From positions 69,156,894-69,220,893 of the forward strand of contig CM042010.1 in NCBI GenBank assembly GCA_023525715.1: 64,000 nt of DNA, written 5' to 3'. A model generated the notes under the pieces. It had not been told where the DNA came from, made no database searches, and saw only the letters and a list, made by a program, of their open reading frames with translations. Shown here in pieces: positions 24,200 to 36,699 of this stretch (positions are counted from its first letter, which is position 1; every line of letters begins with the position of its first letter). The translations under genes and the position numbers were made by a program. The DNA is from Cichorium intybus. Its lineage: Eukaryota > Streptophyta > Magnoliopsida > Asterales > Asteraceae.

Positions 24200-24405
24200 A
24201 TATCATAAGACCATGTTATGTTGATAGTGGCTGTTCCAGGCACATGACAGGAGACATCTCTCAATAGCACGACATTCAGAATATTAATTAAGGGTATGTC
24301 TCCTTTGCGGGAGGGGAGAAAGGACAAGATCACTCAAAAGGGGACCAAAACTAACGGTGTGTTGAAGTTCAAAAATGTTAATTTCGTTCCAAAATTGAAA
24401 CACGG
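24200..24405 (+). pseudogene. pol: Protease start of element M
   Basis: The motif CYVDSGCSRHMTGDISQ, with an intact Asp-Ser-Gly catalytic triplet, is followed by stops (after DISQ and after DIQNIN) and by YVSFAGG and FKNVNFVPKLKH. Homology to B then stops abruptly near 24405. Confidence 0.8.
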
Positions 24406-24699
24406 GTCATCTGGATGCAACATCAATTGCTGGATTACGGTTTGAATTTTCTTGATACTCCTCTCTTTTGTGATAATGATGCTGCAATTCAAATCGTTAA
24501 AAACCTGGTTCAACATACGAAAACCAAGCACATTGACATCAAAATTCACTTTATTCGAGACTGTTTTGAGCGTAAACTCATTCATTTGGAGCAAATCCAC
24601 ACAGATAACAATGTGGCGGATTTGTTTACAAAACCTTTTGGAAAAGCTCATTTTGATGTGCTTGTCAGATTTCTTAAGATGATTCGCTTCGATGACTGA
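24406..24699 (+). pseudogene. pol: RNase H C-terminus of M fused to the protease region
   Basis: The 94-codon frame 24415-24699 encodes QHQLLDYGLNFLDTPLFCDNDAAIQIVKN..., ending DVLVRFLKMIRFDD. It matches the last part of RNase H in B. It follows the FVPKLKH block directly, so about 3.4 kb of integrase and RT was lost at one clean junction. Confidence 0.88.
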
Positions 24700-26429
24700 C
24701 AAATCAAGTCTTTGTAAACGTTGCAATTTTTTTTATTTCTAGTTAAATTTGTTCATGTTTTTATTTTCGCTAAATCTCCTGCATACACAAATTTAGGGGG
24801 AGAATTAAAACCACACAAAACAAAACAAAAAATATAAAATTCAAAAATTCCAAAAATATTTTTTTCCTTTAAATCATTCTCAAAAATCCAAAAATATTTT
24901 AATTTACTTTAGTTAGTTTTTTTTATATGCACAAATTTTGCACGATCATCAATGTTCATGATCTATATCAATCAAGAATACAGATCCAATCCCTTATGTT
25001 AATGATGTGATTCACTATCACAGTGATTCACTAAGGCTTTGTCCTACCCTATCAATCGACGACGCACTGGGCTATACCTCTCACTGCTGAGATAAATATC
25101 ATGTGCTAATGATTCTCATTGATACACCACAATGAGTATGAAGCACCAACAACCGTTCTTAACCACAAGTCTTCTAAAAACATAACTTAAGGACACTTTG
25201 AGCGGAACCACTCATTGTCGAGAGTTAGAAATTTTGTGCCGATGGTTAGATTACGTACCATAGTCTATCACACGCACCAATCCATTCTTACCCACTCTAT
25301 CTTATGATACAAGAAATAGACGATACACCATTTAAAACCAAATGCTGATGATATTTCAAAACTCTATGCCTATGATCCTTGCTACTACACCAGTAGTAAA
25401 ATTGAGGCATCAACAACTTTCTTACTTACAAGTCTTCTAATTTAGAATGGGATGATTCATTGTACTATGCCATACACTGATGATAATTCGTAACTCTAGC
25501 CGATGGGTATATCTCGTACCGAGATGTATTACATGCTCATACCATTCTTAAACCCAACATTCTTCTAATAAATGATGTTCATGATTCAGTGTGGTTTTGC
25601 CTCTCATTGATGAAACATCGAAACCCTGGGTCAATGATCGCAATTGATTACCACAATAGTTATGAGACCCCAACACTTCACCAGAACCTTAACTGGCACC
25701 AGGACGGTACACTCCCCAGAGATTTAGATAGCATTGAATGTGTTGCCAAGAGCCAAGTTAACTTGTTAAGTGCATTGAGATCTTTGATCGAGGATGTGCG
25801 GGTGCTAAAATCAAAATGGCCATGAGTAGTTCTTCGATACTCAACCAATCGTAGTGCGTTCCTCCGTGTTTACACAGATACTATGAGTAGTCTCCTCCTG
25901 AGCCAAGGCTGGTCCTTGAACAACTCTGGGGAGAAGGGTCTTTATGACTCTATGACCCACATGATTTTTGGTCATGGTTACGATTTAAGAAGCACTGTAA
26001 TAAATGAAGATAGTGAAATGATGCAACTAGAAGTGAAGAAATCTGTCAACACAACATTTCAACCCGGAACCAAGGTAAAGCTATAACTACAGTTTGTGAT
26101 GAATTGCGTTGAAGCCTCCTCAATCAACTTTGTTGTTATCTATGAACCTGCTGAAGTGATCAAGAAGAATCAGAATCCACGTAACTATCAAGGAAGAAAT
26201 TCAAAAGCTGGATGTGCTGATTACAGAACCAATACAAGAAGCATCTACACCCAATGAGCATTCAAAGTCAAATTTGAAGAAAGTCCAACTACTAAAGATG
26301 AAGTTATACCTGTAGAAGATTTATATGTACATCTCGTAGTCAAGTCGTGAAGAGATCGAGGAAAGAGCAGAAAGCCAAAAACAAAGGGAAGTCTGAAGAG
26401 AACAGAAAGCCATAAACCGACGGGGAGAT
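24700..26429 (+). repeat. 3' noncoding region of M with 130-140-bp degenerate tandem repeats
   Basis: After pol comes an A/T-rich stretch (24720-24960). At about 24960-25640 there are four or more diverged units, with TTCTTA-type anchors near 25145, 25283, 25420 and 25549. A segment shared with B and E (25650-26000) follows, then an unshared tail to the purine tract ACGGGGAGATTG (26419-26430). Stops occur in all frames. Confidence 0.75.
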
Positions 26430-26902
26430 TGTTGGGACATATTTTATTGGTTTATCCTTTGCACTTGAAAAGGCTTAATTCGGATTTACAAGACAAAAAG
26501 ACATTTTTGGTCCTGGACTGAAAACACCGAGTTCTCGGTGTACTTGGACCGAAATCAACATGCGAATTTGGTGGGCTTGTTTTTGTGGGCTGGGATTTCG
26601 GTGGACTTAATGGGCTTTTGTATTAGGTTAAGTATATATAGTGTGTTTGTTAGCCGTGATCGTGGTTGGTCGATCATTGTGAATCATAGCATAGTCAAGA
26701 GAGAAATCATTCATTGAGCATTCACGGCTGACGATTAGAACCTTATGTACCAGTCAATTCGATTAATCAATTGAGTGCATTGAAGGTTTATTGTGTTCTT
26801 GTTTTAATCATAATTGTTTCGGATTCGTCACTTGATTAAGTTTCCATATTAATCAAGTGATTTTATTGATACCTTGTTAGATCATAGTTTACGTTACTTA
26901 CA
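26430..26902 (+). repeat. 3' LTR of element M
   Basis: It begins TGTTGGGACAT and ends CGTTACTTACA, 473 bp, followed by the AACAA duplication. It carries TATATATAG near 26632. Confidence 0.9.
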
Positions 26903-26907
26903 AACAA

Positions 26908-27436
26908 AGCCAAATTTTCCAAATCCAAAGTATAAAAAACCATCAAACGCCAATTTCTCAAAAGGAAATAATTTGATAGACACATTCGATGTATGGCTAG
27001 ACAAAAATTTGGATTTGTTCAAGGATAAGAATCTCTCACTAAACGATTTCAAACTAGCATACGAAGAATACCAACGTACATCTACATTGTGTAGCTCACT
27101 ATCTAGGAAATTAACAATTGACAAATCAAAATTGAAAAGAAAATATTTGAAGGATGATCTAACTCCAAAATCAAAAGACTCTTCAAAACAAGACATCACT
27201 ACAAAATCTTCAAAACAAAAAAAAACTTCGAAATCTCAGAAATCTACCAAATCAAACAATTCCGAAAAGACTAAACAGATTTGAGTTCCGAAACCTTCAA
27301 TCATTTCAAATTCCATTTCTTCAAATTCATCTGTGATCACTAAAAGTTCAGCCGATTCATTTTCTAGTTCTAATAATTCTTCAAATGAAACATCTGAAAA
27401 CATGATAACTTTTTCTTGTTACAATATATCCGAAGA
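26908..27436 (+). pseudogene. gag: gag fragment of K, second part
   Basis: From 26908 the frame encodes KPNFPNPKYKKPSNANFSKGN, WLDKNLDLFKDKNLSLNDFKLAYEEYQ and a Lys/Ser-rich tail. A stop at 27284 is followed in frame by more Ser/Asn-rich codons to CYNISE, where J is inserted. After J the same frame continues EAIENRIEESFTYLEDP. The gag assignment rests on position and composition. Confidence 0.6.
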
Positions 27437-27713
27437 TGTGAAACCCATTTTCTTTTTGAGATGCTTATTAAGGTAAGTAGAGTTATTACCTTATAGTAGG
27501 TGTGATTCTAGCTATGCATTTGCTTAGAGTAAGGTGTGGCGATCCTTGTAATTGCCTTCGCATTTTGAGTTGTTGATGAGTGAGAAGAGATTGGAGTCCC
27601 TCTTATGTACTAATCTTCGTTTAATTACGATTAGTTAAGTTTTTATATGTGTTAGTGTGGGTAGAGGACCTTTTGGAAGAAGCTTGAGTTTGAAAAATGC
27701 CAAAAGGAACTTA

Positions 27714-27860
27714 CACAGGTCGTGTGGAGCATACACGGGTCGTGTTTCAAATGCAAATACAAGCAGTAGCCTGACACAGGTCGTGTGTTTTAACACGGGT
27801 CGTTTAGAACCTACAAAGGCAAACAAAAGGCAAGCAAAAGATCCACACGGGTCGTGTAGG
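27714..27860. repeat. Array of ACACGGGTCGTGT palindromes in J
   Basis: Five copies or near-copies of a 13-bp palindrome with arms ACACG and CGTGT occur at about 27714, 27734, 27776, 27794 and 27844. Confidence 0.75.
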
Positions 27861-28083
27861 CACGACAGACCTATATAATGTTCAAAAAATGATCATTTCG
27901 GGGAAGAACACCCCAAATCGATTTCAGAGCATAAAGAGGCGATTTTCTATCAAATTGAGCATGGACATTCGTAGGAAACATAAGGAGACTCGAATCTAAC
28001 CTCGTAAACGTGCACATTATTCCTAATTCATCGAGGTGAGTAATTTGTCGGTTTTGGGGTTTTGAAACCCTAGTTTTCAATTT

Positions 28084-28235
<152 letters not shown>

Positions 28236-29284
28236 GATTGTTAGTGGATGCTTTATGAGTTATTGGTGTGATTATTATCGAGTTTCTACGGTTGAATGAG
28301 TAGAACCGCGTAATTTGGGGGTTTCGGTAAATATAAAGTTGATATTTACCGTTTATACTCGTTTTTTCGCCTTCAATATCTACATATTTAAGATAGATGT
28401 TATTGAGATGATTGTGGATATTGGAGAATTGATTTAGACTATGGTGATACAACCAAGTCTAGCGAACAGGAGCTCGGTACGCGTAATTTGGGGGGCGGGG
28501 GGTTCCACATACTAAGCCGATATCAGGTGAGTACTTTCTAGTACCTGAGTAGGAGTTACATATTGTTATATGTAATATATATATGTGTGTTATGTTGATA
28601 CTACGATAGCTTAGAGTTGGAATGGTTCTGTTATTTGTGGATAAAAAGAGGTGAGTTGCAGTCTAGATTGAGAATATGAGTAGAGTTTATGATAGAGTGG
28701 TCAAGTTAAAGAGTCTTTAAGTCTAATCGTTAATGCCATGAGAATTGCTACGATTGAGTATAGTTGATTGTTAAAATGAGTATGTGTGAGAATGCGTTCG
28801 AGTTTACGAGCAGTACCGATTGTGGTACTTATTATTGAGTTGATGTTCCTACTAATTAGCTAGTGTTTGTAAAGTTAATATGTTTGTAGGTTTCCAAGTT
28901 AAGAGAAGGTGAATATTTGCTAATAAGATTTGTAAAGGAGAATGATGAGAATGTATATTGAGAAAGATTCGTGGAGTGTGATTGAGATTACTCACTAAAC
29001 TTTTTATAAGCTTACACTTGAGTTATATGTTGTATTTCAGGTATCTCTACCAGTGATAGGGGAAGACATGTGATAAAGAGAGATGGACAAGTTTAGAGCC
29101 TGTCCTTTTGTTGTGTTAGATTTATTTGTAATGCTTGGTCAATTTTGTAAGGACCTTCTGTGTAATTATTTATGTTGATAACATCTTGTTTCCATGGTTT
29201 GAGTACAAGTATACCCATTTTGATGTTTAATTGTTTGAAAATGTTTGTGTGTACTTTGTATGAGAAATCCGGCGTTACAGAAGA

Positions 29285-29892
29285 GGCTATTGAGAACAGG
29301 ATTGAAGAATCATTCACTTACCTAGAGGACCCATGATTGATTGGGTACCAACTTCTTATTGATTAAATGCATATTATTTTACGAAGAGCAATACGACACA
29401 GATTGGTACATGGATAGTGGCTGCGTAAGGCATATGACGGGGAAGAGAGAATACTTAAGAGACTTTCGGACACTAGATGATGCAGGAAATGTATGCTTTG
29501 GTAACAACGAGATATGTCCAATTAAAGGATATGGGAAGGTTACAAACGGACACTTGACAATAAATTTGGTGGCATATGTAGAAGGATTAAAGCATAACTT
29601 GGTGAGTATTTCCCAATTAGTTGTGAGAACTGGAAATGCTGTGACGTTCAACATTAATGGAAGTATAATCACCAAGGAAGAAACCAAAGAAATACTGCTC
29701 AAATCAAAAAGGAAGGGATCCATGTCTCCCTTAGATCTAAAACCAATTTCTGGTGCTACTTCGATTTGTCTACTGTCTAAAGCCAATTTGAATCTTAGAT
29801 GGTTATGGCATCGAAGGCTAGCTCACTTAAACTTCAAAACTATTAACAAGTTGGTTGCAATGGATCTGATTCACAGGTATGCCTTCTCTTAA
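29285..29892 (+). pseudogene. pol: Protease and GAG-pre-integrase of K
   Basis: The frame 29341-29892 encodes EEQYDTDWYMDSGCVRHMTGKREYL, with the aspartic protease motif Asp-Ser-Gly at codons near 29413. It continues with NLVAYVEGLKHNLVSISQLVV and the GAG-pre-integrase block LRWLWHRRLAHLNFKTINKL. It ends in a stop after a frameshift at RYAFS; the continuation LKFDNDTLCSDCEHGK lies in another frame. It lies directly after J. Confidence 0.87.
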
Positions 29893-30602
29893 ATTCGATA
29901 ATGATACACTCTGTTCGGATTGTGAGCATGGCAAGTAAACAAAGCAAAGGCATTCCACTGTGATTGATCCGAAGATCATTGAACCCTTTTCACTTTTACA
30001 CATGGATCTTTAAGGTCCATCAGCAGTAGAATCATTAGGAAGAAAGAAGTATGTTTTGGTAATTGTCAATGATTTTTCTAGTTTTACTTGGGTCATATTT
30101 CTATGAAACAAATCTGAAGCTGCAAAAGAAATCATTGATTTTATCAAAAACATGGAAGTCAAATTGAAAAGAACCGTCTGAATGGCACATAGTGATAATG
30201 GTACCGAGTTTAAGAAACAGACCTTGGATGGGTATTTGAAAGACAAGGGCATTACGCACAACTTTTCAGCACCTTACACCCCTCAACAAAATGGGTTGTA
30301 GAATGTCGTAATCTCTCCTTCTGCGAAGCCGCAAGAACAATGTTGAACTTTTCCATTTACCGATGTATTTTTGGGCCGAAGCTCTTTCAACTTCTTACTT
30401 CACTCAAAACCAATCCTACATTCACAAGAGATTGAATATAACGCCATATGAAGCACTTAACAGAAGAAAACCCAATGTTAAATTTCTTCACATATTTGGA
30501 TGTAGGTGCTTCATACTGAACATGAAAGATCCATTGTCAAAGTTCAAATACAAGTCGGACGAAGGGATATTCTTGGGATATTCTTCAAATTCATAAACGT
30601 AC
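29893..30602 (+). pseudogene. pol: Integrase of K
   Basis: Across frame changes it reads LLHMDL, RKKYVLVIVNDFSSFTWV, SDNGTEFKKQTLDGYLKDKGITHNFSAPYTPQQNG, a shifted VVECRN (catalytic Glu block), CEAARTMLN, then the clean stretch YFWAEALSTSYFTQNQSYIHKRL...FLGYSSNS to a TAA at 30594. The D, D and E blocks of a Copia integrase are recognisable. At least four nonsense codons and one frameshift inactivate it. Confidence 0.83.
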
Positions 30603-31677
30603 ATGGTCATCAACAAAAGAACAAGAAAAATAGAAGAAACTTTTAATCTTTCGTTCGATGACTACTACACAAAGAAATCTCAAACTGCCTTTCCTATGTC
30701 CTCGATCTTTCATGAATCAGCTTCGGATTCTTTACCACTGTTATCATTTGATGCTGACTTCCATCTTCTTTTTGATCCTCCGGTAAGAGCTGTGAATGCT
30801 GAATCGAAGGCAACTAACAATCAAGTGTCCAAATCCACCAAGCTTTCAGATGGTCCTAAAGTTACTCCAGAAAGCAGTGTTCACAACCCCTCTTCGGTCG
30901 AGAGGGTCTTCCAATGATTCAGTGAATAATTTTGGATTTGAGGGGGAGCATCTTCGGTCAAAGAATATTACCCCTTTGCATGAAATCGAACACACCATGT
31001 CCTTGTATCCAACTGTCCAGGGGGAACGAGAAGCTTCAACTCCGATATCATCTCCTTAAGGAAGAATCAACTCTCCTAGTACTTAGATTAAAGGGGACCA
31101 AATTCTAGACTCTACTTCTAATTCTTCACCAACAAATGCACCTGAATCAACTACACAAAATGCAATAAATGATGATTCTCCATCCATTTTAGGTTACCCT
31201 TCGGACACTGAGGATGTCATTGCCGAAGGCCCACCTGAGTTTGATCCAAACTATCCTCCATTGGGTAAATGGACGAAGAATCATCCACAATCACAGATCA
31301 TCAGTGACGTTCATGATCGGGTTATGACTCGTGCACAACTTTATAAAAAACAACTTAATCTAAAAAAAATTCTGATTTGTGTATGTTTAATGTTTTTATT
31401 TCTAAAATTGAACCTAAGAACACCAAAGATGCCTTTGATCACCCAGATTGGATCGAGGCGATGCAACAGGAATTGGAAGAATTCGAAAGAAACAAAGTAT
31501 GGAGACTTATTCCAAAACCAGCCAATGCATTGATTGTTGGTCTAACAAACTTGATGCCAAAGTTAACGTGATCCGTGATCCGTAATAAAGCAAGATTGGT
31601 TGTTAAGGGATACTGTCAACTGAAATGCATTGATTATGAAGAGACCTTCGCACCTGTTGCCAGACTCGGGTCCGTTC
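30603..31677 (+). pseudogene. pol: Integrase C-terminus, linker and truncated reverse transcriptase of K
   Basis: INKRTRKIEETFNLSFDDYY is the Copia integrase tail, followed by a Ser/Pro-rich linker in two frames (30603-31059, 31261-31400). Reverse transcriptase opens with DAFDHPDWIEAMQQELEEFERNKVWRLIPKP and continues NKARLVVKGYCQL...YEETFAPVARL. It is cut at 31677, before the catalytic box, by LTR L. The remainder of K was not found on the other side. Confidence 0.83.
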
Positions 31678-31799
31678 TGTAACACCCCATTTTTAGTTGG
31701 GCGCAAATAATTAATGTCGATTATTTTAGTTCGCATTTTAGACGAAAAAAGTGATAAAGCTTATTTAGAAGGTAAATTCTTGAATTAAATGGTAAGTTT

Positions 31800-31800
31800 A

Positions 31801-31885
<85 letters not shown>
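31800..31885. repeat. (TAA)n microsatellite in LTR L
   Basis: About 28 trinucleotide units without interruption. Confidence 0.96.
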
Positions 31886-33379
31886 GAACTTTCTAGAAAA
31901 CTTTAATTATATGTGGAGGGGGTAAAAGTGCAATTGTTAGAAACTTGTTATGAGAATAAAAAGTTAACTATGAAGTTTAAAAATAATTTGGCAATGTTTT
32001 GGGGAGTTCTTGACAATTGCCCAAAACTTTGGCATGAATACCTTAGGGCTGAGAATAGCCTATCGGGACTTCATGGTTAGGCCCGAGAAAGAGAAATCGG
32101 GGAAGAGAAGGAGAGGGTCCCGAGAAGGATGGAGCTGTCGGTACTTGGTTCTCGTTGGCCGCTGTTGTTTTGGCTGTGATGAAGGGAGTATAGGTCAAGC
32201 ATGGTGCTGAGTTTTGGTGTTGTCGCATTGTCATGTAAGTCACACTCTTTAGTTTAGAAAATGTCTTGGTATGTGCTGATGATTACACCACCGTACCACC
32301 ATCGTCTCACCACACACGGGAAGGTGGCTGTGGTGAGGTGTTTGTTCCAGCCCTTGAGATGGTTTCTAGTGTCCTATGGATTGTTGGAACATAACTTTTG
32401 TGTAACCCTAGTGTTATTTTCAGTGAATCGAAAAAGTCCACTATTTTATAATCATCTTTGAAAAATCATATAAAATCAATGGCTTAACCTTTTTTGACGA
32501 ATTTTATGCCCGAAGTGTAGTTTATTCCACCAAGGCCTGATTCCAACACATGGTTAGGTAAAAATAGCAATATTTACTGATTGGTCCAGAACTGTGACGA
32601 ACTGAGTAATTTGTTTTGTAAAAATCACTAAAAATTTTGCAAAACTCCTTTAGGGGTGAGGTCAGTGACCTTAGTTCAGGCTGGGTGTCTAGTTTGTCTA
32701 ACAAATGGTAGATCCTAGTTCTTAACCCATTTAGAGCGACTAATATTTCTTTAAGGTGTGGTCCAGCTTCTTGACTAATGAAATCAGTCCACTTGAACAA
32801 TTCACCATTAATTCTAGAAAAATGCAAATGCCTTGAGATTCAACCCTCTAGTTTATACTTGATTTTATTCAGAGCCTGATTTTGTCCCTTCCTAGGTTGA
32901 AAGTTGCAAACTTTGCAACCTGGTCCAAAAATTCAGCTTGCTGTCAAGTTCCAAATATGGATGTGAGACTTAATGGTGATCATGAGTGAAGGGAATGGGT
33001 ACTTAATACTTATAAAATACAAGTAAATGTATCTAATAACTATAAATGTTAGTAAAATGAATGTAAGATGTTAAGGGGTTCATGGGTTAAGCATAATACA
33101 AGACGATAATGAAAAATATAACAATTATAAGTAATTATAAAGTAATATATAGATTCTGATCTAAGTTAGTGATACTTTTGCAAATGTAGGTCGTTCTGGG
33201 GAGGTGATACCTAGATTGCCACCTTGCTCCTTGTGGTAATCTACCGTATATATCAGGTGAGTTCATCACTACATTGTATGAAAGTTGTACATCCTTTATT
33301 ATAGCTCATGTGTGCTTTTTGGATGAAGGTGGGTAGTAATAGGCCATAGGAATTTCTAGTTGGTGTGTGAGTGTGGGGT

Positions 33380-33600
33380 ATGACATCATTGAGTTGGGTG
33401 CCATCATTGAGTTGAGTGTCATGATTGAGCTGGGTGCCATGATGTACTGTGTTCTGTAAGTGTGTTGGGTGCAATCATTGAGCTGGGTGCTGTAATGGAG
33501 TGGGGTGCCATGATTGTGCTGCAAACCATAATTTAGCTAGGTGCCATGATCATGTTGTGTGTTGTGGTTGTACAGTGCCTTGTAGTTGTGATGTATGCCT
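33380..33600. repeat. Degenerate minisatellite in LTR L, about 20-bp unit
   Basis: The phrase ATTGAGTTGGGTGCCATGATT and variants recur about nine times at 19-24-bp spacing. Confidence 0.7.
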
Positions 33601-34214
33601 TTAAAGTGTTGTATGCTTTTATTGTATTGTGTCCTGATGATAGGGGTAGAGTATATGTGATGGATATGTCGTGTATGTGTTGATTACACTAAGCTGTGTG
33701 CTTACCCTTTCCCTATAAAACCATTGTTTCAGGTTCTTCAGGTGTTGGTGATGGCAAGGCGTGACGTGTACACACTGGTGCAACTTCTTTTTATGATTAT
33801 GTTTTGAATTGACTTTATTTGGTTTTGACTTTTGTGTTGGTGGAATTGTTTTGATATTAAATGGTTTTGAATGAATGAACAATGTTTAGTTTTGAATATT
33901 TTAAATGATTTAAATAATGTTTACATTTTGAGGTTTTATAAATGAAAATTGTGTTGATTATTTAATGAAAATGTACAAGTTGGTATCAGATCACAACTTG
34001 AGAGAATCAGGCTCACTTTGGTGAGTTCTGAACTCAAGTTGAGGCTTAAAGTTTTCCTAAACATGTTTTTATAAAGAAGGAAGTTGATGAACGGTGAACT
34101 GAACACACAGTGTGTACCGCCAGCCGACGCCAGTGGGGGAAAAGGTTTAAGTGCTTAGTCTTTATTGATGCATTCTAGAATATATGATGTATGTATGCTA
34201 GGTTGACTGCTAGA

Positions 34215-34885
34215 AAGAATAATGTTGATGTTGTGATTTTCTGCTACTGGCTTTTGGAATGTATGCTAGTGTTGATTAGTTGCTTTGTGAATGTCATTAA
34301 AGTTGTATACAGTAGGAATTGAATAGCCTTAGAATGACTGATCTAGCCTAATTGTATGTTCCTTGTTTGGTTGTTGCCTTAGGTTAGGATATTTTATTTG
34401 AATGTCTATTTGATTTTATCTTGTATATGACTGTCTATTTATGAGGCAACTCATCACCACTTGAGGAAATTCCATCTTAGTTGAGTAGCAGGGTGGGGTG
34501 GAATTCCTAATAGTGTAGGAAGTGTTAAGATGTGTGTGTGTGTGAGGGGGGATGGCGTGTTAGAATGAATACATCAAGTTTTTTGATTGTCTGCTACTTA
34601 CTGTTAGGGATGTATGGTAATATTGATTAGTTGTTTAGCGAATGCCATTAAAGTTGTATACAGTAGGAACTAAATAGTCTGAGAATGCTCGATTTGGCCG
34701 TATTGCATGTTCCTTGTTTGGTTGTTGTTTAGTGTAGGATCTCTTATTTAAATGCCTATTTAAATCTACATTGTATAAGACGGTGCATTTGCAAGGCAAT
34801 TCGTCAACACTGGAGGAAATTCCATTATAATTGAGTAGCAGGGTGGGTGGGATTCCTAGTAGACTAGGAAAAGTGATGACATATG
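34215..34885. repeat. Tandem duplication of about 350 bp in the L leader
   Basis: Shared landmarks are offset by about 351 bp, for example TTGATTAGTTG at 34272 and 34623, CATTAAAGTTGTATACAGTAGGAA in both, and GAGTAGCAGGGTGGG in both. By eye the copies are roughly 80 per cent identical. Confidence 0.85.
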
Positions 34886-35453
34886 CTAGTACGGACATAT
34901 GTTTTAGTATTATCGTTGAGAATCAAATTGTGGATTTTGGGACGGGTCTCGGAACAGACATGGATATGTGTGGAAGATAGTAGTAGAGCTCTTACTATCG
35001 AAAGCACATGATCCGCATTCGAGTTGGGAATCGGTCACGAGAAATCCTAGGAGCTGAGTGTGTGAGTGTCAAGCATAGTTGACTTAAAGGCTAGTGTGAT
35101 GTGGTAAACCTTTATCCATTTGATTGTTAAATGGTGATCATGACGTTTAGTGACAGTGGTTAGGACGCTAGCCTCAGTATGGAGGAATCTCAGCTATGTC
35201 TATCGGGACCTGGTAAGAGACGAGGAACGCGTTAGAGTAACATATTGCTAGATTTTCAGTCGTCGGGGAAGGCAGGCCCCATTCTTAGCATGCATTGGAT
35301 AGCTGATGTCGAGGGCGTATTTCTCACTAGTAGTTTCATGCATGGCTGGAGGGTTCACTTCGCCATGAATCTTTTATGGGGGCGTCGAAGGATTGGTGGG
35401 GAGTTGAAACCACATGTATGATTGCAGGGCAAGTCGAGGCATTGACATAGGAG

Positions 35454-35615
35454 GAGTTTGTGACATGGTTCCGGAGGCAGTACGTGACACGAATAGAGAT
35501 GGAGCAGATTTCATACGAATTTTTTGCTTTAAAGCAGACATTAGAGATCGTGTCTGAGATGACACGAAAATACATAGATGGCGCACGTGAGGGAGCAGTC
35601 ATGTGCTGCAAGGAC
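35454..35615 (+). pseudogene. gag: Gypsy gag fragment in L
   Basis: The open stretch EFVTWFRRQYVTRIEMEQISYEFFALKQTLEIVSEMTRKYIDGA resembles the retrotransposon gag domain of plant Gypsy elements (F..RF...Y......EF..L.Q....V.E....F...A). No start or end of the protein can be defined, and the flanks contain stops. Confidence 0.65.
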
Positions 35616-36393
35616 ATTTCGTGCAGGGACTGAGAGGGCGTGTGGTTGAGCTTTAAGGCTCATGGTCAAGGATGTCCCGGTGACGGTTAAAGTGGCTAGT
35701 AGATGATGAGTAGCATACGATGGTTGACGTAAATGTCTACATCCACACGTAATGAGATGGTGTATGGCTTTGATGCGAGTTGTTGGGTTGGTAAGGTAGG
35801 CTTACTTTTCATTCTCCAAATAAGTTGAAAAAGTGGGAGGTGATAGTAAAGTGTGCATACTTAGGAGTTGTCGAGGCTTCGAGGCAAGTGTTATGTTTGA
35901 TTTAAGGGGGAGCTGGTCAAGTCGACGAGTGCGACTACGAGAAGTGGAATTGAGCTTTTAGCACACCTAGAATTTCTAGAATGGAGACGTGCGATGTGAT
36001 TGAAAGTAAAAGAGTGTGGAGCATTGTTGCAGGAGTAGGTGGCATGTTGTTGAAATGATCAGTAGTAGGATCGGTTTTGATTCCATGTGGGGGAGAACTG
36101 ATCATTTACGATGAAAGAAGGTGCTTAAACAACAAGAGTGTGTTCAGGCGCGTCATGACATGCTGCAAGCAGGAGTGAGGTTCTAAGGGGTATTGGGGTA
36201 GTATGAGCCTCAATATACCCCTTCCTACTATTAAGAGGGACGAAGTACAAAATTCTGTCTGCATAGGTTTACAAGGTGGGGTATGTTAGCATTATGTGTG
36301 AGATTATGCAATCAAGTTGATTGTAGCAAGGTTAGGGGGATGTCAGATGATTGCAAGCAATATCACTCGTGTGGATTGTATACCTTACTACCC

Positions 36394-36462
36394 GCTACAT
36401 CAGGGTTGGGTGTCATGCTGATACAGCAAGGCAAGGTAATAGCATATGCATCCGGTCTTTAA
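36394..36462 (+). pseudogene. pol: Gypsy RNase H fragment in L
   Basis: ATSGLGVMLIQQGKVIAYASGL followed by TAA matches the opening of Gypsy RNase H (D-A-S-x-x-G-x-G-x-V-L-x-Q...I-A-Y-A-S-R), with the first catalytic Asp changed (DAS to ATS). Only 22 codons survive. Confidence 0.6.
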
Positions 36463-36479
36463 ATGTTCTAGATGTTTTG

Positions 36480-36680
36480 CGCTCGACGTACTAAGAAATA
36501 TAGGATGGCTCGACGTACGGAGAAATGTCGGGTGGCTCGACGCACTGAGCAACATGGTACAGAGTGCGGATGCTGGTAAGACGCACTAAGTGGACATGCA
36601 TGGCTCGACGTACAGGGTATGCACGACTGAGAGTGCTTAGCGGAGGGGCATGACTCAACGTATATAGTGGAGTAGACTAT
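36480..36680. repeat. Irregular repeats of GGCTCGACGTAC type
   Basis: Words such as GCTCGACGTAC, GCTCGACGCAC and ACTCAACGTA recur at least five times at 20-60-bp spacing. No function is seen. Confidence 0.55.
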
Positions 36681-36699
36681 TGATTACCGTTATGTACAA

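Larger units (their letters stand above)
21510..26902 (+). mobile_element. Copia-type element M, deletion derivative with two LTRs
   Basis: LTRs lie at 21510-21994 and 26430-26902, with a perfect 5-bp target duplication AACAA (21505-21509 and 26903-26907). Inside are a primer site, leader, C-terminal gag half, protease start, a direct fusion to RNase H and a long 3' noncoding region. The N-terminal gag half, integrase and RT are missing. The LTRs differ by several per cent and by a 12-bp length difference, so this insertion is clearly older than C or G. It sits in the gag of K. Confidence 0.92.
31678..33977 (+). repeat. LTR of Gypsy-type element L, about 2.3 kb
   Basis: It starts TGTAACACCCCATTTTTAG, in the RT of K, and ends GAAAATGTACA before a primer-like TTGGTATCAGATC (33980-33992; one mismatch to tRNA-Met). 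A (TAA)n run lies at about 31800-31885. Degenerate 20-bp repeats of GAGTTGGGTGCCATCATT type lie at 33380-33600. No ORF of note. The left flank is CGTTC; no right LTR was found, so the element is truncated. Confidence 0.75.
33978..36480 (+). mobile_element. Decayed interior of Gypsy-type element L
   Basis: The interior begins with the primer site and a leader holding a tandem duplication of about 350 bp (34215-34540 against 34575-34885). A Gypsy gag-like block lies at 35454-35615 and an RNase H-like block at 36394-36462. Stops and shifts separate them, and the distance between the two blocks is far too short for full gag-pol, so much was deleted. Its right limit is not clear. Confidence 0.65.
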
